Source of the DNA: Candidatus Desantisiibacteriota bacterium
Lineage (GTDB): Bacteria; UBA9089; CG2-30-40-21
Length of the DNA: 20,062 nucleotides
Direction of reading: 5' to 3'
NCBI GenBank assembly: GCA_016208205.1
Contig: JACQYP010000099.1
Coordinates: 1-20,062 of the forward strand
Part shown: piece after piece, positions 1-6,985 of the stretch
Layout: each line of letters opens with the position of its first letter
How positions within the stretch are numbered: position 1 is the stretch's first letter
Position numbers and translations under genes: made by a program
The notes under the pieces: model-generated
Seen by the model: only the letters and a program-made list of their open reading frames with translations
What the model was told of the DNA's origin: nothing
Database searches by the model: none

Positions 1-24
1 GACAGACAGGAATGTCTGTCCTAC
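1..24 (-). repeat. GTAG-headed REP-like palindrome
   Basis: On the minus strand a GTAG head (24-21) is followed by a perfect 8-bp stem (13-20 with 1-8) around a 4-nt loop. It matches the GTAG-plus-palindrome structure of the other REP-like copies here. It overlaps the extreme 3' end of hypB. Confidence 0.7.
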
Positions 25-661
25 ATACCAACCAATCAATCCACCCTAAAAGCCCTTCCTTAGTTTTGCATGAAACCTCAAATATCTGCTTTGAGGAAAA
101 ACCTGTCTGCAATACATCTTCCTTAAATGTGTTGACATTAAACCCAAAGACCTCCAGCAGGTCAATCTTATTAAGCAGGACAGCATCTACCACCCGGAAC
201 ATTCCAGGATATTTTTTTGGCTTATCATCACCTTCAGGCACACTCGAAACCACTACCCTTGCTGATTCCCCCAGCCTGAAGCCTGCCGGGCAGACAAGGT
301 TGCCTACATTCTCGATAAAGAGCAGATCAATCTTAGTCAGGTCAAGATGGGTAAGAGCCATTTTTATCATTTGAGCATCAAGATGGCATGCCCCTTGGGT
401 ATTTATCTGAACCACCGGCACACCGGTTGCATGGATCAACTCAGCATCATGAGTAGTAGCAATATCGCCCTCTATTACCCCTATATTAAGCTCTTGTCCC
501 AATGCCTCAATGGTTTTCAGCAAGAGTGTTGTTTTGCCTGCACCAGGCGAGCCCATGACATTGACCACAAACACATGATTATCGCTAAAAACACATCTGT
601 TTTCATCAGCGATTTGCTCATTTCCTTTCAAAACCGAGGCTGCTATTTCTATTACCTTCAT
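1..661 (-). CDS. hypB: HypB, hydrogenase nickel-incorporation GTPase (3' end off window)
   Basis: HypB is a SIMIBI-class GTPase that works with HypA to insert nickel into [NiFe]-hydrogenase in the cytoplasm. From the ATG at 661 the frame is open to the window edge (220 codons). It shows a P-loop GSPGAGKT (residues 37-44), the nickel/zinc site region with GACHLDA, ENVGNLVCPA, and the guanine-specificity motif NKIDLLE. The N-terminal His-rich or CxxCGC metal store of some HypBs is absent, as in many short HypBs. A Shine-Dalgarno AGGTGG sits 7 nt before the ATG. The normal family C-terminus (LLGWIDWL) is reached near position 30, and the frame then runs into a palindrome at 1-24, so the last residues are probably repeat-encoded. 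hypA lies directly upstream. No hydrogenase structural gene is in the window. Confidence 0.95.
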   Translation of the reverse strand, partial: MKVIEIAASVLKGNEQIADENRCVFSDNHVFVVNVMGSPGAGKTTLLLKTIEALGQELNIGVIEGDIATTHDAELIHATGVPVVQINTQGACHLDAQMIKMALTHLDLTKIDLLFIENVGNLVCPAGFRLGESARVVVSSVPEGDDKPKKYPGMFRVVDAVLLNKIDLLEVFGFNVNTFKEDVLQTGFSSKQIFEVSCKTKEGLLGWIDWLVCRTDIPVC

Positions 662-677
662 CAGTCATCCACCTTAC

Positions 678-703
678 GGGCAGACACATAGGTCTGCCCC
701 TAC
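678..703 (-). repeat. GTAG-headed REP-like palindrome between hypA and hypB
   Basis: On the minus strand GTAG (703-700) is followed by an 8-bp stem, GGGCAGAC/GTCTGCCC, around a 6-nt loop. It lies immediately upstream of the hypB Shine-Dalgarno and is bracketed by 14-nt near-identical direct repeats at 660-673 and 714-727. It could also fold in the mRNA ahead of hypB. Confidence 0.8.
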
Positions 704-714
704 CACCCATTCTA

Positions 715-966
715 TCAGTCATCTACCTCTATCGATTCAATCTCTATCCCAAATGGGTCTTTGTCCGTCTGTGTAATACTTAACCCTGCCCCTTCAGCCA
801 TACTCTCCTGAGCCATACATGAGAATACAAACCGGAGTGAATCATGATTGATACAAGCATACTCACCTAATTTTAACCTGATGCGAGTAATCTTAGCCGC
901 ATTGTTTTGCATGGCTGTATCAATAGCCATATCAAGTATGGATTGAGCAATTGCTGCCTCATGCAT
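715..966 (-). CDS. hypA: HypA, hydrogenase nickel chaperone lacking the zinc ribbon
   Basis: HypA delivers nickel to [NiFe]-hydrogenase together with HypB. The start is set at 966 rather than six codons upstream because the protein must begin Met-His-Glu, the family's nickel site, and AGGTG lies 5-6 nt before it. The first ~65 residues match the family well (MHEAAIAQSILD, RIRLKLGE). Normal HypA is about 113-118 aa with a zinc ribbon of two CxxC pairs between the body and a final GxELxIxSIEVD-like strand. Here the sequence passes from EGAGLSIT to a short linker and then to the terminal ESIEV strand, giving only 83 aa and no CxxC. This looks like an in-frame loss of roughly 27-32 codons. It may be defective, divergent or an assembly error. 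Confidence 0.85.
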   Translation of the reverse strand: MHEAAIAQSILDMAIDTAMQNNAAKITRIRLKLGEYACINHDSLRFVFSCMAQESMAEGAGLSITQTDKDPFGIEIESIEVDD

Positions 967-1007
967 TATTTCACCTACCATATTTCACGCAAAGGTTGCA
1001 AAGTTCT

Positions 1008-1112
1008 CGCAAAGGACGCAAAGAATATTCAGGTAGGTAGGCTGTAGGTTGTTAGACTGTAAGGATAGCCACCAGTTTCATCCTAACACTCTACAACTTT
1101 GCGTCCTTTGCG
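1008..1112. repeat. Miniature element with 16-bp perfect inverted ends
   Basis: The arms CGCAAAGGACGCAAAG (1008-1023) and its exact reverse complement (1097-1112) flank a 73-nt interior. The arm resembles the GCAAAGACGCA-type intergenic repeats found in many environmental genomes. It lies in the gap upstream of hypA. Confidence 0.75.
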
Positions 1113-1128
1113 TTAGATCTGTTTATCA

Positions 1129-2679
1129 TCATCTATTCCACCAATTCCACATAGATGCAAATATCATCAGGTCATAAAGGTCTACCTTGCCATCTACAGG
1201 AGAAATGAGGGTTGGCACGACTCCAACGCACTCAGCAGACCCCAGATCAGCCTTGGAATCCTTAGTATTCCAGTAGTATGAAAACCACATCAGGTCATTG
1301 AAGTTGATCAGATTATCAGGTGTCTGGCTTCCATTTTGTCCAAAATCACCAAGCAGTTTAGTGGTTAATTCCAGCATACCACACCTATCATTCCATTTTG
1401 CATCCTTAGCCGTAATCCTTATTTTTTCAGGCCGGCTGAAAGAAACAGAGGCTGTTGCCACGCCATTTTTCATCATAAGCACACTCGGTATAACCCCTCC
1501 AGTCTCACTTGTCAGGGTAATTGTGCCCTGATAATTTGGCAGGAGTTGATTATTCCCATCCATTGCCTGAATCCGAACGGTTGTTGCTTTTCCAAGCATA
1601 GTGTCCGATAGAGCAATCTCAAGATAGATAACAGCTATCGTACCAATGGAATTCAACCTTCCGGGTGTGCCATTGAACGCAGTACTTGTGCCCCAGTTTT
1701 CATCATCTGCTCCGCCAACACGAGAATCTCCAATATTTATTGTGATTGGGCTTATCCTTTCCAGGGTGTATCCGGTACCATCAGCACCATTCTTGTCCCA
1801 CTTGAGATTGTAGGTGACAGAGTCCTGATACTCATGCTCGGCATCCTTGAGGTGGACGGCCAGATTTTGTGGAGGGGTAGCAGCGTTGGATAATAAGGAG
1901 TAGCCATATTGATCCTTAGCTACCCTGATAATGGGAACAATATCTGATATCTCAGGGTGTGTGCCCCGAAAATCTTGTGCTGTGGTCAAGAGTAGATACC
2001 CATAGGGACTGATAACAGTTCCGCTTGCAAACACAGTATCCTCATCAATCCCAAAACTCCAGTTGCTCACATCAACCGTTTGGTCTGTTGTGTTATACAG
2101 TTCAGCAAACTCCTGGGCTTCATCAGTTCCCTGTGGATTCGGATGCAGCTCATTGATAACTATGCCCTTGCTTGCTATATTTGTCCAGAGCTTAAGCCCC
2201 TGCTTCCTTGCCTCAACCTCTATGGCTTCCCACTCAAGAAAGTTCAAACAGTCATTCTTGATAAAGCATCTGGTTGCCAGCCCTTGAGCCAAAAGCTTGG
2301 TATTAAAAATCTCATCGTTTAAGATTATTACCCCGAGGGTACGATGATACATATCCTGCGTTTGACTTCCATTATTTGAGACAAGCAAGGACACGGTTTG
2401 ATTCAGCAGCATATTTTTTGTAAAATCCATTGCCTCTACTGCATAAGGTTCATCGGTCGTATGTTTAGTCGGCTTTGCTGTCTCAGGCGTGTTTATTCCC
2501 AGAAATCGAACCGTAATGGTAGTGGTTCCTTCAGCAGGAAAAATCTTAACCGTATCCCCATCTGTTATGCTTGTTACCGTCCCCTTTATCAGATTACCCT
2601 TGTCAAAATATACAAGCTCTTCGCAAAATGCAGGTGCAACAGTCGCAAATATCATCGAAAGCACAATAAATAATCTCAA
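1129..2679 (-). CDS. Secreted thermonuclease-like protein with lamin-tail and dockerin-like domains
   Basis: This is a predicted exported 516-aa protein. It has a hydrophobic signal peptide (about 1-19, likely cut before EEL), then an SNase/TNase domain (about 30-165) with DGDT at 40-43, Arg58, the NTPE motif at 63-66 and HRTLG near Arg113. These correspond to the staphylococcal nuclease active site, although the usual Asp of DTPE is Asn. Next comes a lamin tail-like domain (about 172-290, beginning IVINELHPNP), a bacterial Ig-like stretch (about 350-440), and a C-terminal pair of dockerin-like segments (about 445-516; INFNDLMWF and KVDLYDLMIF). The start is TTG with GGAGG 9 nt upstream. The likely role is extracellular nucleic-acid cleavage or cell-surface attachment. 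The combination is unusual, and the dockerin call is by pattern only. Confidence 0.8.
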   Translation of the reverse strand: MRLFIVLSMIFATVAPAFCEELVYFDKGNLIKGTVTSITDGDTVKIFPAEGTTTITVRFLGINTPETAKPTKHTTDEPYAVEAMDFTKNMLLNQTVSLLVSNNGSQTQDMYHRTLGVIILNDEIFNTKLLAQGLATRCFIKNDCLNFLEWEAIEVEARKQGLKLWTNIASKGIVINELHPNPQGTDEAQEFAELYNTTDQTVDVSNWSFGIDEDTVFASGTVISPYGYLLLTTAQDFRGTHPEISDIVPIIRVAKDQYGYSLLSNAATPPQNLAVHLKDAEHEYQDSVTYNLKWDKNGADGTGYTLERISPITINIGDSRVGGADDENWGTSTAFNGTPGRLNSIGTIAVIYLEIALSDTMLGKATTVRIQAMDGNNQLLPNYQGTITLTSETGGVIPSVLMMKNGVATASVSFSRPEKIRITAKDAKWNDRCGMLELTTKLLGDFGQNGSQTPDNLINFNDLMWFSYYWNTKDSKADLGSAECVGVVPTLISPVDGKVDLYDLMIFASMWNWWNR

Positions 2680-2705
2680 ACCGCAAATCCTCCCTTGGGT
2701 GATGA

Positions 2706-2730
2706 GTGCGTTCAGGGGAACGCACCCTAC
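2706..2730 (-). repeat. GTAG-headed REP-like palindrome (left member of a pair)
   Basis: On the minus strand GTAG (2730-2727) is followed by a perfect 8-bp stem, GTGCGTTC/GAACGCAC, with a 4-nt loop. It faces the copy at 2745-2770 with the two GTAG heads toward each other, like a BIME pair. It lies between hemD and the nuclease gene. Confidence 0.8.
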
Positions 2731-2744
2731 ATCTGGTCATTCTC

Positions 2745-2770
2745 GTAGGGCTCGTTTCCCTAAACGAGCC
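2745..2770 (+). repeat. GTAG-headed REP-like palindrome overlapping the hemD stop
   Basis: GTAG (2745-2748) is followed by a perfect 9-bp stem, GGCTCGTTT/AAACGAGCC, with loop CCCT. The repeat supplies the last codons and the TAG stop of hemD (2760-2762). It is paired head-to-head with the copy at 2706-2730. Confidence 0.8.
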
Positions 2771-3596
2771 TTACTGCCTCAACCAACCCATCCATAGTAT
2801 ACTCTTTAGCCACCATATCCACCTTCAGGTTGTTATCTACAGCTGCCCTTTGGGTTATGGGTCCAATACAGGCTATTTTCACACCAGAGAGGTAGGTTTG
2901 TATATCCTCACCATCAAATATTGAGCAAAATCCGCAAACGCAGGATGAGCTGGTAAAGGTAATAACATCTATCCTGTGTTCGACAAGCAGTTGCTTTATG
3001 CGTTCACTCTGGCAGTGAATGCTCTGATAGGCTGTAACTATATGAGGTATGGCTCCTTGTTTTATCAAGCCATTCTCCAGCACATCTCTGGCAACTTTTG
3101 CCCTGGGAATCAAGATGTGCTTGCCATTCATGTCATATTCCTTCAAGCCCTCAACCAATGCCTCAGCCACGAACTCATTGGGACAATAATCAACGGTAAG
3201 GCAATATTTTTCAACCTCCAGCCTTGTTTGTGGACCAATAGCAGCTATCTGTATCCCATGTAATTCCCGGATATCCATACCACACGACTTGAACCTCTGC
3301 ATAAAATATATTACCCCATTGACACTGGTAAATATCAGCCATTGGTATTCCCTTATCTTTTTAACAGCAGCATCTATTTCCTCAAATGACTCCGGCGGCA
3401 GGATTTTGATGGTCGGCTGTTCATAGACAACTGCCCCAAGGTCCTGCAATCTTGAGCTGACCTTATGTCCCTGATATTCATGCATCTGAGAGGTTGGACG
3501 GGTAACAAGTATCCCTTTGCCAAAAAGCGGTTTATTCTCAAACCATCTCAGCTTTTCCCGCAATTTGTTTTCTGCCTGTTTGTTGTCCCATGGCAA
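2760..3596 (-). CDS. hemD: Uroporphyrinogen-III synthase (HemD part of a broken CobA-HemD fusion)
   Basis: HemD cyclises hydroxymethylbilane to uroporphyrinogen III, the precursor of heme, siroheme and corrinoids. The stretch from LREKLRWFENKPLFGK, typical of the linker into HemD in CobA-HemD fusions, through ILVTRP, FTSVNGV, IGPQT and FTSSS to YTMDGLVEAV covers a full two-domain HemD. The open frame begins at TTG 3596 inside the end of cobA, with no Shine-Dalgarno. It overlaps cobA by 49 nt in the -1 frame. The first ~12 residues are cobA sequence read out of frame, so an independent start is doubtful. I think this is the second half of a formerly continuous gene. The 3' end runs into a REP-like palindrome. 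Confidence 0.85.
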   Translation of the reverse strand: MPWDNKQAENKLREKLRWFENKPLFGKGILVTRPTSQMHEYQGHKVSSRLQDLGAVVYEQPTIKILPPESFEEIDAAVKKIREYQWLIFTSVNGVIYFMQRFKSCGMDIRELHGIQIAAIGPQTRLEVEKYCLTVDYCPNEFVAEALVEGLKEYDMNGKHILIPRAKVARDVLENGLIKQGAIPHIVTAYQSIHCQSERIKQLLVEHRIDVITFTSSSCVCGFCSIFDGEDIQTYLSGVKIACIGPITQRAAVDNNLKVDMVAKEYTMDGLVEAVRLV

Positions 3597-4183
3597 ATTA
3601 CAGCAACAGGGGTATCGGGGCTTTTACCCAACTCAAGCAGTTTTCGGGCAATCTCCTGTAGGTTACTTACACCCATCAGGATGACAATGGTTTCAATCCC
3701 GCAAATACTTTCCCATGGAACGGTCATCTTGTCTATGGATTCGTGACCGGTAACTACACAGAGGCTTGAAGCACACTCCCTATGTGTAACAGGAATACCC
3801 GCATAAGCCGGTACTGCTATGGCTGAGGTTACCCCTGGGACAACCTCAAAGGGTATCCCATGCTCAATCAAAAACAATGCCTCCTCTCCACCCCTGCCAA
3901 ACAAGAATGGGTCCCCACCCTTAAGGCGTACCACCATTTTACCTTCTTTTGCCTTATCCACCAATAATTGATTAATCTCCAATTGTTTCAGGGTATGTTG
4001 TCCAGCCTTTTTACCTACATAGATTATTTCTGCATCAATTCCGGCAAAAGAAACAACCTCCTCCCCAGCCAGATAGTCATAAAGAATAACATCTGCCTCA
4101 CTTATATATCTTTTTGCCTTCAGGGTTAAAAGCCCCACATCTCCGGGACCAGCACCGATTAAAAATACCTTGCCAGTATGCAT
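3548..4183 (-). CDS. cobA: Uroporphyrinogen-III C-methyltransferase (SUMT), C-terminally truncated
   Basis: SUMT uses two S-adenosylmethionines to convert uroporphyrinogen III to precorrin-2 for siroheme or cobalamin. The family motifs are present: VFLIGAGPGDVGLLTLKA at the N-terminus (SAM loop), VGKKAGQH, VRLKGGDPFLFGRGGEE, VVPGVTSA, and a late GTTNRQK. After that motif the protein normally continues 25-30 residues (VxGTL...PPAIIVVGEVV). Here it ends within six residues (TNCGKS), and hemD's linker resumes one frame away. Start at ATG 4183, with AGAGGAG about 11 nt upstream and a strong promoter at 4238-4265. Whether the truncated enzyme is active is unclear. Confidence 0.88.
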   Translation of the reverse strand: MHTGKVFLIGAGPGDVGLLTLKAKRYISEADVILYDYLAGEEVVSFAGIDAEIIYVGKKAGQHTLKQLEINQLLVDKAKEGKMVVRLKGGDPFLFGRGGEEALFLIEHGIPFEVVPGVTSAIAVPAYAGIPVTHRECASSLCVVTGHESIDKMTVPWESICGIETIVILMGVSNLQEIARKLLELGKSPDTPVAVICHGTTNRQKTNCGKS

Positions 4184-4237
4184 TGTTTATAGTTCTCCTC
4201 TGTAAATATTTCGACCTGTGCAAACGGAATTCACTTT

Positions 4238-4265
4238 ATTGTAACAGATTTTTATTTATTGTCAA
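4238..4265 (-). promoter_or_regulatory. Sigma70-type promoter for cobA-hemD
   Basis: On the minus strand a perfect -35 TTGACA (4265-4260) is separated by 16 bp from TACAAT (4243-4238). Transcription would start near 4230, leaving a leader of about 45 nt before the cobA ATG. Confidence 0.8.
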
Positions 4266-4407
4266 GGCTTTTTTAATGGACCGTGTTGCTCCAGACAATA
4301 GGAGCGGCAGCCAAATTAGCGGTAATGGGTCAGTGAACGGTAGGGATTATTAACTGGTGAGGTAGTAATCGTTCAGATGGTCCGACAGTCTGCAGCAATT
4401 CTAACTA

Positions 4408-4582
4408 TGAACCGCAGAGGCGCAAAGACGCAGAGAAGATATAAAAATGAGCAATATAAATAATGAAAATGTGAAGATTTTAGTGCAAATTTCAATATAA
4501 ATTCATCTCCCTATCCCCGGCTATCTCCATTATCTCCTTTTCTTACATATATTTCTCTGTGTCTCTGCACCTCTGCGGTTCA
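4408..4582. repeat. Miniature element with ~30-bp inverted arms
   Basis: Arm TGAACCGCAGAGGCGCAAAG (start of 4408-4437) recurs inverted at 4553-4582 with about 27 of 30 positions matching. The interior is AT-rich with no open frame. The arm belongs to the widespread GCAGAGGCGCAGAGACGCAGAG-type family known from many environmental bacterial genomes. With the two promoters beside it, this accounts for the gene-free stretch 4184-4679; nothing else is visible there. Confidence 0.75.
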
Positions 4583-4614
4583 CAATGAGAATTACTTAAT
4601 GCTATATTTTTTAT

Positions 4615-4643
4615 TTGACTTATTCCTCAACTTAATGTATAAT
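4615..4643 (+). promoter_or_regulatory. Sigma70-type promoter for the 4680 gene
   Basis: TTGACT (4615-4620), a 17-bp spacer and a perfect TATAAT (4638-4643) lie about 37 nt before the start codon. AAGGAG follows in the leader. This is one of the best-formed promoters in the window. Confidence 0.85.
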
Positions 4644-4679
4644 ATAGTTATATATTAACAAAAAGGAGTACCTATAACC

Positions 4680-5057
4680 ATGGAAGATATTATCCTGAAA
4701 TGTATTGGGGCAGTATATCTGGGTGTTGAAAAAGAGGGTGATACATGGCTTGGCAGGCTGGCTGGAGAGCTTACTATTTGTGGTGAAGGGAATCTACGGC
4801 TTACTAATAAAGGTATCTTTTTCAATAGATGGCTTCCGCCAAAAGAATTTTTTATCCCTCTGAATCGTATTACCCAAGTAGAATTGGGGATAACACATCT
4901 ATTAAAACCTATCTTTCCTGGAAGGGTATTGAGAATATTCTATCATGAAAATAATGGAGAAAGGCTGATATTCGGAGTGTGGATGGGTACCCGTGAAGGA
5001 CAAAAATGGAAAGAAAAAATTGAAAGAAAAATATTAGAGACAATAAATTCTGCATAA
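4680..5057 (+). CDS. Small GRAM/PH-like domain protein, function unknown
   Basis: This 125-aa cytoplasmic protein has no signal peptide or membrane segment. The alternating strand pattern (LAGELTICGEGNLRLTNKG, then FFNRW, FFIPLNRITQVEL, RVLRIFYHENN, LIFGVWMG) followed by a C-terminal charged helix (REGQKWKEKIERKILETI) resembles bacterial PH/GRAM-type folds, where a seven-strand barrel is capped by a helix. This is a fold guess, not a family assignment. AAGGAG lies upstream with about 12 nt spacing, behind a strong promoter. The TAA stop directly abuts the terminal repeat of the miniature element at 5058. Confidence 0.75.
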   Translation: MEDIILKCIGAVYLGVEKEGDTWLGRLAGELTICGEGNLRLTNKGIFFNRWLPPKEFFIPLNRITQVELGITHLLKPIFPGRVLRIFYHENNGERLIFGVWMGTREGQKWKEKIERKILETINSA

Positions 5058-5151
5058 TAGCTACTCAGGTTCACGGTTCAAAGGTTCAAGGTTCAGGGGT
5101 TAAGGGAGCAAACCATCAACCGTGAACCGTGAACGATAACCCGAGCAGCTA
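5058..5151. repeat. TACTCAGG-ended miniature element (copy A)
   Basis: The ends TAGCTACTCAGG (5058-5069) and CCCGAGCAGCTA (5140-5151) are imperfect inverted repeats. Inside are inverted GGTTCACGGTTC-type motifs. Copies B (9765-9944) and C (10027-10177) share the ends. It sits between a stop codon and the ATPase gene. Confidence 0.75.
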
Positions 5152-5203
5152 CTTTTATCTTAACTTTTCACTTAACAGCTATATATTCACAGGCAAGGTT
5201 ATT

Positions 5204-6934
5204 ATGGACAAACTTCACCACCTAAAGATTACTGATATTCTGATTGAAGAAGGGCTTATTACTAATGCCCAGCTTGAAGAGGCTGTTCAAAAGCAAAAGG
5301 ATACATCGGTTAGCTTAGAGGAAATACTTATTAAATCTAATATGGTAGATAAAAATACCATTATGACGATAAAAGCCGATTTAACCCACACCAAATACAT
5401 AGACATCGTTTCCTATTCCGGATATGACGAGTTTGCTCATCTGCTTTCAGAGGTTATATGTCGGAGGTATCATCTCATATGTATAAATAAGATAGGAAAT
5501 AGACTCTCCTTAGTGATGTCCAACCCTTTAGATATCTTTTCCCTGGATAATTTAAGGCTTGTCAGTGGCTATGAGATAGAGCCATTGCTTGGTTATGCCC
5601 CTGATATTGATTTAACAATAAATCAGATCTTTGGTTATCCTGAGCTGCCGGAGGAGGCTATTGAAGAGCCGAATGAGGAAGATAAGAATCTTCAAAATAT
5701 TGCGAGTGCAATGTCTGGCTTAGAGATCCAGATAGAGAAAAAAAAGAAAGAAGAGGCACCTGTTATCATTGATACCCCGCTTATTCGGTTGGTAGATGGG
5801 ATAATTATTCAGGCTATAGAAAAAAAAGCCAGTGACATCCATATCGAAGCATTTGAAAATATCATGAAGGTAAGGTATCGTATTGATGGGATTATGCAGG
5901 AGATTATGAAATTTTCCAAGTCTTTGCAGCCATCCATTATCTCCAGAATTAAGATTATGTCCGGGCTCAATATTACTGAAAAAAGACTCCCCCAGGATGG
6001 ACGACTTAATATAATTCTCAAGAAAAAGGCTATTGATATGCGTATCTCTATTCTGCCCACCATTGCTGGAGAGGGGGTGGTTATTCGTATCTTAGATAGA
6101 TCGAGTATCACCTTAGGTCTTGATGAAATTGGTTTATCCCCAAACATAGCAGAAGGTTTCAAGGCAGCTGTCTCTCAGTCAAATGGAATGGTTATGGTAA
6201 CAGGTCCTACCGGCAGTGGAAAAACTACCACCCTGTATGCTGCCCTTAATACATTAAATGCTCCAACAAAAAAGATAGTTACTGTTGAAGATCCGGTAGA
6301 ATATTACCTTGATGGAATTAATCAGGTACAGGTTCGTCCTAATATAGGATTTACCTTTGCATCGGGTTTAAGGGCTTTTTTCAGACAGGATCCGGATATC
6401 ATCATGGTTGGTGAAATTCGTGACTTTGAAACTGCCCAAACAGCTATTGAGGCTGCCTTAACCGGACACTTAGTTCTGAGTACACTGCATACCAATGACG
6501 CTGTGGGTACGGTTACCAGGCTTATGGATATGGGTATAGAGCCATTTCTCATTTCCTCTACCTTGCGTTGTGTTCTTGCCCAACGATTGATTAGAGCCAA
6601 TTGTTCTCGTTGTAAAGAGCCGATCAATCCATCCAATACCCTCTTGAGACTTATGGATAAAATGAATATACCGCTTCCTGATAATGTCTCGCTATTTAAG
6701 GGTAAGGGATGCAAGGCATGTCATGAAACCGGATATAAAGGGAGAATCGGCATATTTGAACTCTTGACTATGTCCACGGAACTTGAAGACATGATTGCAA
6801 ATAGATCTAGTGGAACCCAGATGCTGGAAGTAGCAAAAAGACATGGCTTAAAAACATTGCTTGAGGATGGGATAGAAAAGGTGTTCAGTGGATTAACTAC
6901 TATTGAAGAGGTCTTCCGTGTAGCACAAGGGTGA
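5204..6934 (+). CDS. GspE/PilB-family secretion or type IV pilus assembly ATPase
   Basis: This is a cytoplasmic hexameric ATPase that powers type II secretion or type IV pilus extension. Starting at 5204 (AAGG 5-6 nt upstream) gives 576 aa, the family's normal size; a longer start at 5129 would lie partly within a repeat. An N-terminal MshEN-like domain (about 1-145, LKITDILIEEGLIT) is followed by the N2 domain (about 195-300) and the motor domain. The motor domain has Walker A GPTGSGKT (334-341), the Asp box, Walker B near DPDIIMVGEIRD (about 395-406), the His box GHLVLSTLHTND, and a zinc-binding CSRC...CKAC pair (about 467-506). No pilin, inner-membrane or secretin gene is adjacent, so pilus and secretion roles cannot be separated. 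Confidence 0.93.
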   Translation: MDKLHHLKITDILIEEGLITNAQLEEAVQKQKDTSVSLEEILIKSNMVDKNTIMTIKADLTHTKYIDIVSYSGYDEFAHLLSEVICRRYHLICINKIGNRLSLVMSNPLDIFSLDNLRLVSGYEIEPLLGYAPDIDLTINQIFGYPELPEEAIEEPNEEDKNLQNIASAMSGLEIQIEKKKKEEAPVIIDTPLIRLVDGIIIQAIEKKASDIHIEAFENIMKVRYRIDGIMQEIMKFSKSLQPSIISRIKIMSGLNITEKRLPQDGRLNIILKKKAIDMRISILPTIAGEGVVIRILDRSSITLGLDEIGLSPNIAEGFKAAVSQSNGMVMVTGPTGSGKTTTLYAALNTLNAPTKKIVTVEDPVEYYLDGINQVQVRPNIGFTFASGLRAFFRQDPDIIMVGEIRDFETAQTAIEAALTGHLVLSTLHTNDAVGTVTRLMDMGIEPFLISSTLRCVLAQRLIRANCSRCKEPINPSNTLLRLMDKMNIPLPDNVSLFKGKGCKACHETGYKGRIGIFELLTMSTELEDMIANRSSGTQMLEVAKRHGLKTLLEDGIEKVFSGLTTIEEVFRVAQG

Positions 6935-6985
6935 GTAGAATTAACAATTAACAATTAATACAGACCTCGTGATTCCACATATGAA

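Noticed and set aside
12..691. Plus-strand open frames over the left end
   Set aside because: They are antisense to hypB, whose motifs are unmistakable on the minus strand.
3548..3596. Programmed -1 frameshift joining CobA and HemD
   Set aside because: No X-XXY-YYZ slippery heptamer is in the overlap, and 25-30 conserved residues are missing, which slippage would not explain.
5129..5203. Upstream start for the GspE/PilB-type ATPase
   Set aside because: It begins in the right arm of miniature element A. The start at 5204 has a ribosome site and gives the normal domain boundary.
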